Assembly: GCA_014155875.1 (NCBI GenBank)
Contig: JACEFZ010027922.1
Span: 200,001 to 264,000 of the forward strand
DNA: 64,000 nucleotides
From: Cepaea nemoralis
Lineage: Eukaryota; Mollusca; Gastropoda; Stylommatophora; Helicidae
Direction of reading: 5' to 3'
This document shows, piece after piece, positions 1-10,235 of this stretch. The notes beneath the pieces are model-generated. The model had not been told where the DNA came from. It searched no databases and saw only the letters and a list, made by a program, of their open reading frames with translations. The position numbers and the translations under genes are program-made. How positions within the stretch are numbered: position 1 is the stretch's first letter; each line of letters opens with the position of its first letter.

Positions 1-115
1 AGTACACTACTACACTACTATCTAATTATGTCATGGCTTGTTACTTTCTCCCCTTTATAAGTGTCCATCAATACACTATTCCGATGAGCCTTGTTATTAC
101 TACTGACAGATTCAC

Positions 116-277
116 CTTTCAGGATGACCTTGTTCTCGTCTGCCAGGACGGTGAAGGTCGACACGCGTGACCTGCCCTCCGGTATGATCATCTCTCTGAT
201 GAACCGACCGCAAGCGAACTCATTGAAGTCCTGGCATGGGTCAGCGGATGTGTTCATCTTCTTGATTATCTCGGCAG
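116..277 (-). CDS. Exon of a second M13 peptidase gene, start of ectodomain
   Basis: A 162-nt exon with acceptor ATACTCCAG (ends 278) and donor GTGAAT (starts 115). It encodes AEIIKKMNTSADPCQDFNEF, then ACGRF and a tail ending LADENKVILK. DPCxDFxxxACG opens the M13 ectodomain just after the membrane anchor, and its cysteines form conserved disulfides. Being N-terminal sequence, it cannot belong to the gene that ends at 24,860 upstream of it on the same strand. It therefore marks a second, tandem M13 gene running leftwards out of the window. Its anchor and first exons were not found between 277 and 24,860. Confidence 0.88.
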
Positions 278-361
278 CTGGAGTATGGCATAATAACACG
301 CAGAATTAGATAACTATATACATAAATAATCTAATCTAATTAGATGAATATGTACAAGCTT

Positions 362-865
362 TAGTCAGGTATTAGTCAGATATGACTGAGCTACCAAATG
401 ACAGTGTAGGGTACTACCTGCTTTCTGTTAGCGCCGTATGTTGGGCAGCGCTCATCAAACCCAACACCCCACATTGTGCCAACAGATTCGGGCGGAGAAA
501 CGCAATTAGGAGGTTACAAGCCTTATCCATGTGTGAGGAATTGCAACCAAAATACTAAATGTCATGGCAGGCCAGATCAGGCCATAAGCATTGGGCGGCA
601 ATAGGTCTAGGATCGAAGCTCCGTCAGGCGGACACTGCTTTGCTAATCCAGCAGCTTCTACAGATTGTCTTGTTCTAGATGTATTAATATTACCTTCTCT
701 CTGGAGTAAACTAGACAGGCCAAGAAAGGGATCATGCTGAATGGGCAACACATGGTCTCTACAATTCCGTCCAGGCTTTGTACTATGGAGAGGTTAGTAT
801 GCCTGTTTTGAAGCACAATGTAAGAAACTATTGTTTGTCAAGACGGTCAGGTGCCAGTTGAGTGG
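362..865 (+). mobile_element. Internally deleted LINE-Z derivative (5' region joined to 3' end)
   Basis: About 430 bp matches, in the opposite orientation, the 5' leader of the intact LINE at 29,472-33,447 (for example TAGTCAGATATGACTGAGCT and the segment around 720-790). About 60 bp then matches its 3' end (CTATTGTTTGTCAAGACGG, CAGGTGCC). The whole ORF is missing. Confidence 0.75.
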
Positions 866-1514
866 CATGTACATACTAAATGGCATTTACATGATCCATG
901 TTAGGCTCATGTCAGTAATGATCTAATCGTGGCGCATTGATTAAACATGACTCACAATAATCAGGAATGCGACTCAAAATACTCACTAATTAAAAATACC
1001 ATGCACACTTTAAGATTACGGAGTGATTATTCGCAGACGCGACTGATCACGTGACGTTTACTATCGTCAATACATTTGATGAGTACAAACTGGCATACGT
1101 TGGTGGCCAGTATCATGCATTAATTACAGATACACACATATATTAGAGGACAGTAATATAATAAAGAAGGCGAGCAAACGCTATTTTGTAATATATTTAT
1201 TGAAATAAAGAATCATATAATTGAATGTGTTGTCGAACACTCTCGGTTGAGTGTGTGGTGGACTGCTAGACCGATCGATGGATGCAATACATGTTTCCGG
1301 GCCCCATCTGCGAATAAGGCCTCCCTTAAGATTATTCTAAGACAATACAACAGAATCTGGCAACAAGGTGTTTTGCTATCGTCAACTTCGGGCATTTGAT
1401 GCGTGATCTTTCTCTGGCGGCATCTTCCGGGAGACTAACGCCGTTGGTGAATATTTTCAACTCTTACTTTAGTCATCACGTGATTCGTGTGGGTCAAGTT
1501 TATTCCATGCGACA
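866..1514. other. No recognised feature
   Basis: AT-rich sequence downstream of the LINE derivative. Only short chance ORFs, with no repeat or splice pattern I can support. Confidence 0.4.
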
Positions 1515-3345
1515 CGATTAGCTCATTATCTCATCTCATCTAATCTCATCCTCGGATACGAATGATCCCGTTCAACCGCTGACTATTCTGCTTTGTTGTA
1601 TTTGGTGCCTTTATTGTGCAGCTTGTTTTGAATCTTTCGTAGATCTGGTTGCTTGTTATCAGCTTCCCGGATTCTGATTGGTTAATTTTGTTCGTTCCTG
1701 TCTTGATAGAGTATTTTATGTCTGGTCAGAGTCGCGAACTTGCTGAGGCCTGGAGTTATTATTACCCACCCCGTCATATGGTGCTATTTCCTTCATGGAG
1801 CTTCTACGTCTCATTATCTCTGTGCCAGTAGTTGTGATCGTTTGGGGTCTTCGTCTTGGTCTTGGTATGCTGTGATCTGTTCGCCAGTTAGATCTTGGTG
1901 GTGAGCGATATCGTCTTTTTTCTGTTGTTTCTTCTTCTGTCTAGTCTCTTGCATCTTCTGGTTCTTTCTGTGCTTTTAGTAGTTCAATCTGTTCTCTTTC
2001 TTCCTGGATTTGTTTCAGCGTTTCTTCTGTCTTCGCTCTTTCTTCTTGTATTTTCAATAGGGTTTTATCAGTGTCAGCTTTTATGGCGGCCATTCGAGCG
2101 ACATCCTGCTCCATCTTCTGCTGGACTTGCTTCACGTTGTCCAGGATGCGCTGAACGGCCGTTATCTGGGTTTCTTGCCTCTTGTCACTTTTGTCTTCGA
2201 GGTTTTTGTCCTGTGTTCTCAGGTCCTTCAGGTTGCCTTCCAATTGTGCTTTCTCACTCTTAGTGAGTCGGTTGGTGGTCTCGTACTGCCTCCTAGCCTC
2301 CTTATATGGCAGGTTAGACTTTATGGCTATCTTCATAGTTTCTTTGCTGTCTTGGTGGCAGGGGCAGCCGAGGTACCTGGCGCCGTGGTTGCCGAGGCAG
2401 TTGGCGCACTTTCTGTTGTTGTTAGGCCTCCTGAAGTCCGAGTCGTTCTTCGCATGCTGGCACTGACTGTAGGTATGGGGACCAGAGCAGTACCTACACA
2501 CCTCCACATCACTCTTGCAGGTGGCACGAGTGTGCCAAATTTTCTGGCACTTGGAGAACTGCAGCACTCTTGGTATGTAGTGCTCTGGTCTTTGATCTTT
2601 TCCGCCCCATACAATGTACGGAGGAATCACTCGGTCCTCTGATGTAACAATGACGACTGTAGAGGGGATGTTGTTCTTCCCGATGATCCTCTCCGCACTG
2701 ATTATCTTGAGTTTCCTGTTTTCTTTCACGAGCATCTCCCTGATCCTGTCATTTGAGTGATGGGTCTGGACTCGTCTGATGAACCATCGTTTCATCATGC
2801 TGTTCAGGGCGGCTTCTAGTACTATGCCGTGGTGAAGCTGTATGATGTTCTTCTCCTCTTGTGCCATCTTCTGTAACAAGGCTGTGGTCTTTGGATTTTT
2901 CTTGATGGAGACCACTACTCCATCGGGTGCCTTGCGCAGCTGGTCGATGCTGTGTCTTCCCAGCTCGTTTTCTAACAGACTAATTATCTTGTCTGTTTGA
3001 AGCGCCGATAGTTTGGCTTCTCCCACGCTTGTCTGCTTGAGTAGAATTTTGCCGGTGAAGTCTACAATGGTAGTTGTTGTTTCCTCCTGTGTGGAGGTGT
3101 CTGGTACATTAGGCTGCATCTCCTTGGTGTTGATAACTTCACGACTGTTCCTAGCTCTAGTTATAGTTTCTGCGCCGGGAACGGTTTCAGCTGATGTCGG
3201 AGCGGCCTTCCTCGCCTCTGCCTTCTTTTTCCCGGCTGCATATAGCGCATGTCTCTGCGCGGCACTTGTAACGCGAGGCATCCTCTGCGTTATCTGATTA
3301 GGCGACTTGCTCACAACAGCGCGTCGAGTCGGAATGAGCTCATTA
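1515..3345 (-). mobile_element. ORF1-only non-LTR element (half-LINE)
   Basis: Minus-strand unit holding the ORF1 frame (1,941-3,395). About 390 bp of non-coding sequence follows, ending in a GATGA-type repeat at 1,523-1,553, which looks like a LINE 3' tail. No reverse transcriptase lies downstream. The right edge is blurred by a plus-strand LINE-M fragment starting near 3,365. Limits are approximate. Confidence 0.55.
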
Positions 3346-3395
3346 CTGACACTTTTTTCTTTTATAACATGGACAGACAGAAAACCCATTGACAA
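1941..3395 (-). CDS. LINE ORF1 protein (Gag-like, CCHC zinc knuckles, coiled coil)
   Basis: An open frame of 484 codons. It has a basic Ala/Lys/Arg-rich N-terminus, a middle domain, then three cysteine knuckles at about residues 272-342 (KCQKIWHTRATC, CRYCSGPHTYSQC, KCANCLGNHGARYLGC). A strongly charged Lys/Glu/Gln coiled coil occupies about residues 380-480. This is the layout of ORF1 proteins of Jockey/I-type non-LTR retrotransposons, which bind element RNA. The first roughly 20 residues overlap a neighbouring LINE-M fragment, so the true start may be a later Met near 3,280. The frame is intact, but no partner ORF2 is next to it. Confidence 0.85.
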   Translation of the reverse strand: MSMGFLSVHVIKEKSVSNELIPTRRAVVSKSPNQITQRMPRVTSAAQRHALYAAGKKKAEARKAAPTSAETVPGAETITRARNSREVINTKEMQPNVPDTSTQEETTTTIVDFTGKILLKQTSVGEAKLSALQTDKIISLLENELGRHSIDQLRKAPDGVVVSIKKNPKTTALLQKMAQEEKNIIQLHHGIVLEAALNSMMKRWFIRRVQTHHSNDRIREMLVKENRKLKIISAERIIGKNNIPSTVVIVTSEDRVIPPYIVWGGKDQRPEHYIPRVLQFSKCQKIWHTRATCKSDVEVCRYCSGPHTYSQCQHAKNDSDFRRPNNNRKCANCLGNHGARYLGCPCHQDSKETMKIAIKSNLPYKEARRQYETTNRLTKSEKAQLEGNLKDLRTQDKNLEDKSDKRQETQITAVQRILDNVKQVQQKMEQDVARMAAIKADTDKTLLKIQEERAKTEETLKQIQEEREQIELLKAQKEPEDARD

Positions 3396-3682
3396 AGTCC
3401 TGCAAGACTCTAATGAAAGCCGTAAAATGATCAGAGAAATAAGACGTAGAGGTCACAGATTTTTGGACACGATATGAGAAAAAATAAATTAGAGAACTTG
3501 GTGACAACTGGCAAGACTGAGGGAAGTGAACAAGAGGAATGCAGAGAAGTAGGTACCTGAATGGATTGACCACGTGCTATGGTGAGACAAGGATACTGAG
3601 CTGATCAACGACTCTGGTGATCGTGTGAGATAACAACACATAATAGCCTACGCGTATCGGCATGGCACATGATGATGATGAA
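3365..3682 (+). mobile_element. LINE-M 3' fragment
   Basis: Translates with stops and shifts to VLQDSNESRKMIREIRRRG and NLVTTGK, as in the better copy at 9,730-10,078. It ends in ATG repeats (ATGATGATGA), the 3' tail of this family. Confidence 0.7.
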
Positions 3683-4210
3683 CATAGACACCAGTGCTAT
3701 GGACCTAGGTCAGGTCATGGGCCACCCGGGGCAGACAGCCTACAGCTTCACGCAGTCCGACGTGAAGATGAGAAGATCGAGAATCACACCTTGCATGAGG
3801 CGAATCGCTGAGCAGGGGATAACATCTCCTTGTTGGCTTATTCACGACTACACCGAGTTCGGGATCGTTCTGATGATGGCGAATGGCAGAATTTATATTG
3901 CCACCACGTTGTGTATATGCCGAGCTGGAGAGTCAGAGTTTGAATGCTGACGTCGTCTGAGATTTTTGTCGACCGAGTTGATTGTAGAGTGCAAGCATGA
4001 TCTGTTTGCAGTTTTAGTAACAGTGTTTATTGACCGTGATGAGGCAATGTGTGACTTGTTTTAAAGAGACGATAATACACTGTGTCGAAATAATTCCGCT
4101 GTTGTGTCGCGAAGAGTCATCGTTGAAGTGATGTTCATATTTACGTCATGTGTGTGTAAAGAGTCATATTCCCAGAGGAAGTAAGAAGTCTAGTTGCTAG
4201 TCCACATCAT
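3683..4210. other. No recognised feature
   Basis: A 93-codon plus-strand ORF (3,669-3,950) starts inside the LINE-M tail and matches nothing I recognise. The rest is unremarkable. Confidence 0.4.
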
Positions 4211-4367
4211 GTAGAGCTAAGGTTGCCAGACGTCCAGCAAAGAGAGGACATGTCCTCCTTTTTAGCCTTGTGCCCTCCGTCTGACAGGCAAAGCAAAAAT
4301 AATTTTTGCCGTCTATGTTTATGAAAATGGCTGCTACAAAAAAAGAAAATGCAAATTCTCGAACACT

Positions 4368-4577
4368 ATGAAAAATAAGTTTCCGTGCTTCGTTGAAGGA
4401 CGCAACGAGAATGAGGCAAAGTGTACGATGTGCGATAGTTACTTGTCCGTTGCCAACAAAGGAACTACTGAATTGGAGCATCATGTTGACAGTGAGAGAC
4501 ATAGAAACCTAATCAAAGTGTCCGCGTCATCTAGAACATTGACGTCTTTTGTCAGCCTAAGTACTCAAATGTGTTGA
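4368..4577 (+). pseudogene. hAT transposase N-terminal BED/zinc-finger fragment
   Basis: Reads KNKFPCFVEGRNENEAKCTM, then CDSYLSVANKGTTELEHHV and a following HxxxxH. The C-x2-C...H-x-H pattern is the BED-type DNA-binding finger found at the N-terminus of hAT transposases and ZBED genes. The frame is closed at 4,577. Confidence 0.8.
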
Positions 4578-4875
4578 TGAAAGCGCGTTCGGCTGAAGCA
4601 ACTTTGGCATTTCATACAGTTTGCCATCATCAGTCTTAAAACTCGATGACCTGCACAGCTGGTTTGATGCACACATTATTTGAAGATTCAGAAATTGCTA
4701 AAAATATTGCTTGTGCAAAAACAAAGACTGAAGCAATAATAAACTAGGTGATTAGCAGCCACACTGTTAATGAATTGAATGAATATTTAAGTGGTATTTC
4801 ATGTTTCGGTCTTTCGACAGATGCTAGCAATCAAGGTTAGCAGAAAATTTTCCGATCGTTGTTCAATACTTCGAC

Positions 4876-5220
4876 ATGAAAGCAGGTGGAATCCAAACTA
4901 AGATTCTCGAGTTGGACAACACAGCAAATGAAACCTCGGAAACTATATCACAGTATATTGTGAGAACACTCCAAAAACATGATTTGTACTCCAAATGTGT
5001 TGCTTTTGCTGGTGACAATTCCAATGTGAATTTTGGAGGCATTAACAGAAGAGAAGGTAGAAATGTGTTCTCGCATATGAAGGAAGCCTTGAGCAAGCCA
5101 TTAGTAGGCGTTGGATGTTCTGCTCATGTTCTGCACAACTGCATCCAACACGGCGCAGATTTAATGCAGATTGACGTTGAATCTATTGTCTTGAAGATGT
5201 TCAATTACTTTTCTATATAA
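4876..5220 (+). pseudogene. hAT transposase central fragment
   Basis: Reads KAGGIQTKILELDNTANETS, ... VAFAGDNSNVNFGGINR ... GVGCSAHVLHNCIQHGAD. The FxGDNxxxN and GCxAHxLHN motifs belong to the hAT catalytic core. Upstream stops separate it from the finger fragment, and the C-terminus is absent. Confidence 0.8.
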
Positions 5221-5799
5221 GTTGTCAGAACATAAACTTTAAAGGATTTTTGTGACCATGTCAATATTAACTATCAGCAACTACTCTGTCACTCTAAAAC
5301 TAGATGGCTCAGTTTGTTTCCAGCTGTTGAGATTCTGTTGAGGCTGTTTACTGCTTCGAACGAATATTTTCTTTCTGTAAACTAACCACCTGCTATGATA
5401 AATAATTTATTTGCAGCTATTGTAAAAACATTGTACTTATTGTGGATTTAATCTGGAACGATTTAAATGACATGTTTATTATGTCCTCCTTTGTCCTCCT
5501 TTTTGTCTTATTATGTCCTCCTTTGTTCTCCTTTTTGTCTTATTATGTCCTCCTTCTGGCAACCCTACGTAGAGCTATAAGTGCACCACAGTCAGCATGT
5601 TGGCATATGTACATCCAGATACAAAATAGCCCTGGAGAACAACAGGACGCTCCTCGCCAGCTTTACCCACATGAAAGTATTTCAGTGCACTACATACAAG
5701 TGTAAATTCACGAGAATATACGCCATAAACGCATTGGCATACAATTAAATTCACGGGCATACAGATAAACACGTTGGTATACATGGGGACGTGATGTTT

Positions 5800-6577
5800 G
5801 GGCTGAGACTTAGTCTACAGTCTATTGGGACTTCCGGTCCCCAACATGGCGGATAGGCATTTAAACCGGTAAGGTCTCTGGAGTGTTTAACGCTTTCGCA
5901 TCCGCCTTCGCATTTTCCTCATGTTGGACTGGTAGTGCATGGTTCCGTCGCCTTGCTACTGAGTGAGTGCGTGGCGCGACACTGTGAACTGTGAATTTCA
6001 CGTGGAATGCTTTTACATCTGTCCGCGGTTGTTTGTAACGTGAACTGCATGTTCGGAACGATGGCGGCCGGCTGTTGCTGAATTGACTGGTTTGCCTTCT
6101 TGGTTCACGAGTGCATATTACAGGAGACTCCTGGGAGTCGTCGCTGGAGCTACAGAGTTTGTGCTTTGTGCCGCGCTTTCGGCGGGTCGCCCTGCGGAAA
6201 GAGACCGAGCCATATGGGATAAAACACGGGTCAATGAAGTCTTTCTTGTGACTGCTGATTCCATCGACGATAACTGTATTTTTCGTGGATGACTTGGCAT
6301 TCTGGCGGCGGTATTATGCTCAGTGTACCTGTGCGGGCTGTTGGCTTGCCGAGACTCCTGTCTATTCCATTGTTCACATGGGGCAGTGTGGAGAATTTTG
6401 TGTGATGTTCACTGGTACAGGAACGGAGCATAATGGGGACGACCCGTTGCCGTGAAGTTGGAATCGCGACTAACTAACTAACTAACTAACTAAGTAACTA
6501 ACTAACTAACTAACTAACTAAACTAAACTAAACTAAACTTAACTTAACTAACTAACTAACTAACTAACTAACTAGAT
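5800..6577 (+). mobile_element. R780 non-autonomous retroelement with AACT-repeat tail
   Basis: A 778-bp unit flanked by a 9-bp duplication GTGATGTTT (5,791-5,799; 6,578-6,586). It ends in about 110 bp of AACT/AAACT repeats. A near full-length second copy is at 41,437-42,095 on the minus strand, and 3'-end fragments are at 46,124 and 63,205. Near its start is CCAACATGGCGG (5,840), and at 6,118-6,230 is the core module shared with other SINEs here. It has no credible long ORF. The tail and target duplication suggest LINE-driven retroposition. Confidence 0.8.
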
Positions 6578-6784
6578 GTGATGTTTATGGCATGCACAAA
6601 TACTTAGGGTTGATATACACTCTGCTTGACATAAAGGTATGCCCTTGCCTTATCAGGTGGGTTGCGGTAGTCCTTTGTGCGCGTAAGGTTACACTGCGCA
6701 TGCGTTCCTGGTCTTCTGACCACTGTATTATTACACCTGGGTTGCCACAGGGATCTGCCATGTTGTCAGTGCACTTTAATGTCT

Positions 6785-7030
6785 TTTTTTTTTTTTTGCA
6801 TATCCTTTACAGGACATCGCTGTCAACACCAGCATCTTTCAGCTGTATGTTGATTTCTTGGCAAGATTACGCTCAGTAGTTTGCCATTGCTTTCTGAGCG
6901 GCCGGCTCACATACCCCGTAAGTTACCGATGCGATTCGAACCACTGCTGATTCAAACCGTCATCACGTTACCGACGAGAGTATACGAGACTACGGAGAAA
7001 AGTCATATCCTCTAAGCCACGAAGCCAGCT
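6785..7030 (-). mobile_element. SINE-A copy with 11-bp target duplication
   Basis: tRNA-like head at the right end (minus strand: CTTCGTGGCTTAGAGG box A; GGTTCGAATCGC box B), and a T-run on the plus strand at the left end, which is the A tail on the minus strand. It is bounded by the perfect duplication CTTTAATGTCT (6,774-6,784; 7,031-7,041), which splits the RT frame of LINE-R. This is the best-defined copy. Confidence 0.9.
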
Positions 7031-8039
7031 CTTTAATGTCTACACCGGCAAAATCACAGCTATTGAGACACCAGGTGTGGGTAGAATCTTGACATTTGCA
7101 GATGATGTGCTGGTGTACAGACAGGGCAGAGACAGGGCCAGTGTGGCGGAAGACTTACAGGTGACAGTAAACAGGGTGGCAGAGTAGTGCAGGGACGCAG
7201 GGATCATTATACACCCAGACAAGTCATCGGTTGTGTGGTACACCCTGGGTAACCGGATGGTGAAGGCATGTTCCATGTATTATTTTGAAAGGATGTCCTC
7301 ATAGTAGAGAGAGTAAATTGAAGTACTGGGTATCACCTTCGACAGGTGGGTGTCGTTAAAGCTCATGTGGAGGCTTTGGTGGTGAAGGCTGGTAGGGGGC
7401 TTTAAACATTGAGGGCGATGGCAGCAAGCGGGGTAGAGCAGAGGATGTTTTACAGGCGCATACAAAATGCGGCCTTGCGGGTGATCCTGGCGTTACTAAC
7501 AATGACGGATAGGCGTAGGGTCCTTCAGGCCAAATGTTACCTGATAGTTGCTGCAGATAGGGATCACCCCTTGCATGAAGCTATAGATAAGGTCAAGGAT
7601 CATAGCCTAAGACGAGGCAGGTCCTGGATTGTACAGGCAGAAATATCCATGCGTCAGGTGTGTAATATAGAGACCATCAGTAAGTGAAAAAGAGTGGGTT
7701 GAAGTATCGGCAGACGGGACGGACGCACAATGTAATAGTAACACTGAGTCGTGAGTGCAGAAAATGGGCAGCGTAGCAGCACCGTGTTTGCGGTGCAACA
7801 ACTCATCCAGAGTAATACACATCAAGGTGACATAGTGATCTATACTGATGGGTAAGTGGTGAGAAACAGACAGAGGGGTTGAGGTTTCATTGCGAAGGCT
7901 AATGGACGATTCTTGAGAAAGGAGAGTATGGTATATGAGGCTACGACATCCAGCATGAGAATGGAGATGGTAGCAGTCACAGCGGCATTCCGTTGGTTAG
8001 AGGAGACCACTGTAACACACATTATCTTCCTCGTGGAGT

Positions 8040-8450
8040 ATGCTTAGCAAGGTGGAAAAAGGAATGTTTCGTGTGGAATGGCTCAACTCTCTTCAGAGGT
8101 CACAGATTGTGAGAGTTGTATGGATTTTTTGCCCTGGCTGTGCGGGAGTGCGGGGATATGAACATGCTGATAGGCTGGCAGGGAATGCACCTCTTGGTGG
8201 TAGATTATATATGGACAAGGAACCAGATGCAGAAGGTGGGGGACAGATTGAGAACCCGAATGTGGAAACGATGATATTGTGGGGGATTTGCAGGGATTCT
8301 GTTAGAATCTCAAAACTGAAAGGGAAGATCATGAGAACTTTCAGTCAGCTAGCGGTGGGAATGATTAGTAGTGTGATTCTTCGCTGGTTGTTGAACGAGA
8401 AGACCGATCGCGCAAAGGAATGTCCTGCGTGCAGTGATGTCAGTTTTTAG
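8040..8450 (+). pseudogene. LINE-R C-terminal RNase H region
   Basis: A 136-codon frame. FCPGCAGVRGYEHADRLAGN corresponds to the last RNase H motif (W-P-GH-G--GNE-AD-LA), with the His replaced by Cys. The C-terminus reads LRWLLNEKTDRAKECPACSD, a cysteine pair common at LINE C-termini. Probably non-functional. Confidence 0.7.
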
Positions 8451-8476
8451 CTCAACTCAACTGAACACATACATAG

Positions 8477-8503
<27 letters not shown>
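8477..8503. repeat. (CA)n microsatellite
   Basis: About 13 CA units, directly after the LINE-R tail. A longer CA/AT-rich low-complexity stretch follows to about 8,670. Confidence 0.9.
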
Positions 8504-8507
<4 letters not shown>

Positions 8508-8679
8508 TATACATAGATACAGACAGAGAAATATTTTTTTTTAAATACGGATAGACGCAAATAGAAACAAAGAGACACACGTATATACAATAAAACAAAC
8601 AGAAACGCAAACAAATATACACTCTCTCTCACAAACACGCGCGCGCGCATATACAAACACAGACTCGTGTATAACATGA

Positions 8680-9330
8680 GTGGATAGATTTGAGCCCACG
8701 CAGTGAGAGACACATGGCATGGATGCAAACTCCAGACAATGAAAGCAGCAGCCCGCTAACAAAGAAGATAGGAGGTAGTAACGCAAGACACGGGCTGTCA
8801 CAAACATACACCAGATTACCTGCAAGGACGCACGCAGATGTGTCACATATTTGACAGGTCCCTGCTGGCGATTCTGTGGGAAACATTGTAAGAGAAAAAT
8901 GTACGTGAATGAGTTATCGTTTGGTGATTGATTAATTATGTTTTGGATTAGGTAATAGATTGAGTAACTTATTTCATGATTAATTGAATTGCAGACTGAC
9001 CAACTGATTAATGACAGTTCATAAATAAAGAGGCATATGTTATTTGACGCTTATAGAAATAGAAGAAAGAAATAAGGCTTAGAAGACCCACTGTACAACA
9101 TACAAATGTAAAGCTATACATACCGACTATGAGAGGCAAACTATTAATTCTGTTTTTATGAGCGGCATACTCTGTGAATATCGGACGGGAAATATATCTT
9201 TCAATTGTTATGTTGTCTTGTGCGTCCTCTAATTCCTACTTCTTTCTTCTAATTATATGTGCTTCAAACAATGCATGTATGTTTATATATAAACTTTATC
9301 AGTGTCTCAAAGGGTTCCTCAGTGGATATT
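8680..9330. other. No recognised feature
   Basis: AT-rich with TTGATTAATT-type near repeats. No supported gene. Confidence 0.35.
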
Positions 9331-9344
9331 TATATGTAATGTGA

Positions 9345-9660
9345 TTGATTAATCATCTGTTTAAGTCTCCGCTAATCACTGGTATCATGAAGGCTAATAG
9401 ACTACAATGGCTGGGGCATATAGAAAGAATGGAAGATAATAGGGAAACAAAACTCGCTTACACTCAGGAAATAAATGACCGTAGACCCCGAGGTAGACCA
9501 AGAAGACGGTGGAGAGATAATACATATACAGACCTACAAGCACTTGGAATCAACGACTGGCAAGAGAATGTCCACCAGAGAGACGAATGTAGACGGATTG
9601 TATTTGCAGCAAAGAACCTCAATGGCTCGGAACGCTGAAGAAGAAGAAGAAGTGATTGAT
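9345..9660 (+). mobile_element. LINE 3' fragment with GAA tail
   Basis: Open for 97 codons: GIMKANRLQWLGHIERMED, RRPRGRPRRRWRDN and FAAKNLNGSER. The RLQWLGHIERM and RGRPRRRW motifs are the conserved C-terminal end of many animal LINE polyproteins. Ends in a GAAGAAGAAG repeat at 9,638-9,652. Confidence 0.82.
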
Positions 9661-9729
9661 TAATCGCTGACTGATTGACAGATTCATTGATCTTTGGTTA
9701 GTATAGCTTCCTGTTTGTCCATCTGATGA

Positions 9730-10078
9730 CTGTAGAAATGTGGTTTCTGAGGAAAATTCAAAGAATACCATGGACAGCCAGAATGACAAATGAACAAATC
9801 CTTTAAGACACAAATGAAGATCGTAAACTGATTAGAGACCTTAGACGTAGACAGTCAACATTTTTTGGGCATGTTATGAGAAGAAATGATTTGGAAAACT
9901 TGGTGACAACTGGCAAGATCGAAGGGAAGAGACCAAGGGGAAGACCGAGAAGCAAATACCTGGATGGCTTGACCTCGTGGGATGGTCGAGACAGAAACAC
10001 GGAGCTGATCCACGACTCTGGTGATCGAGTGAGATGGCAAAACATGACCGCCCACGCTTACTGGCATGGCACATAATG
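9730..10078 (+). mobile_element. LINE-M 3' fragment (best copy)
   Basis: Encodes a LINE C-terminus: MWFLRKIQRIPWTARMTNEQ, an in-frame stop, RRRQSTFFGHVMRRNDLENL, GKIEGKRPRGRPRSKYLDGL and WQNMTAHAYWHGT. Related fragments are at 3,365, 20,960, 52,040, 56,900, 59,767 and 60,535. Confidence 0.82.
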
Positions 10079-10124
10079 TATGGATGGATGGTTTGTCATA
10101 TCTGACTGCTAATTGCGTTTGCGA

Positions 10125-10235
10125 TGGATTCTCTACTAGGTGAGCCACCCCAAGCTTGGTCATACATTAAGTTAGCGCTCACACTGGCGTTGTATAGGGT
10201 GCAGGTTCAACTCCCCGGCGCTCAAGTGAGCAAAC
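10125..10235 (+). mobile_element. Possible tRNA-derived SINE head
   Basis: Contains TTAGCGCTCACACTGG and, about 30 bp on, GCAGGTTCAACTCCCCGGCG, resembling A and B boxes of a tRNA-type Pol III promoter. Edges and tail are not defined. Confidence 0.4.

Larger units (their letters stand above)
4219..5568 (+). mobile_element. hAT DNA transposon, decayed, with 8-bp target duplication
   Basis: The ends are inverted repeats (AAGGTTGCCAG at 4,219; GTAGGGTTGCCAG read inward from 5,568). They are flanked by a perfect 8-bp duplication GTAGAGCT at 4,211-4,218 and 5,569-5,576. An 8-bp duplication is the hAT hallmark. The interior keeps two pieces of transposase. At 1,350 bp it is much shorter than an autonomous hAT, and the C-terminal dimerisation region is missing. 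Confidence 0.92.
6590..8480 (+). mobile_element. LINE-R remnant (RT palm to RNase H) with CTCAA tail
   Basis: A decayed non-LTR element. RT motif B (GLPQGSAM near 6,740) is followed, after a SINE-A inserted at 6,785-7,030, by LFNVYT and the RT catalytic motif FADDVLVYRQG near 7,100. After several stops comes RNase H-like sequence near 8,130 (FCPGCAGVRGYEHADRLAG). It ends with CTCAACTCAACT at about 8,450. Placed in the I/R1-like group of LINEs carrying RNase H by inference. Confidence 0.8.

Noticed and set aside
1895..2642. Hydrophobic plus-strand ORFs
   Set aside because: Shadows of the coiled-coil and zinc-knuckle ORF1 on the minus strand.
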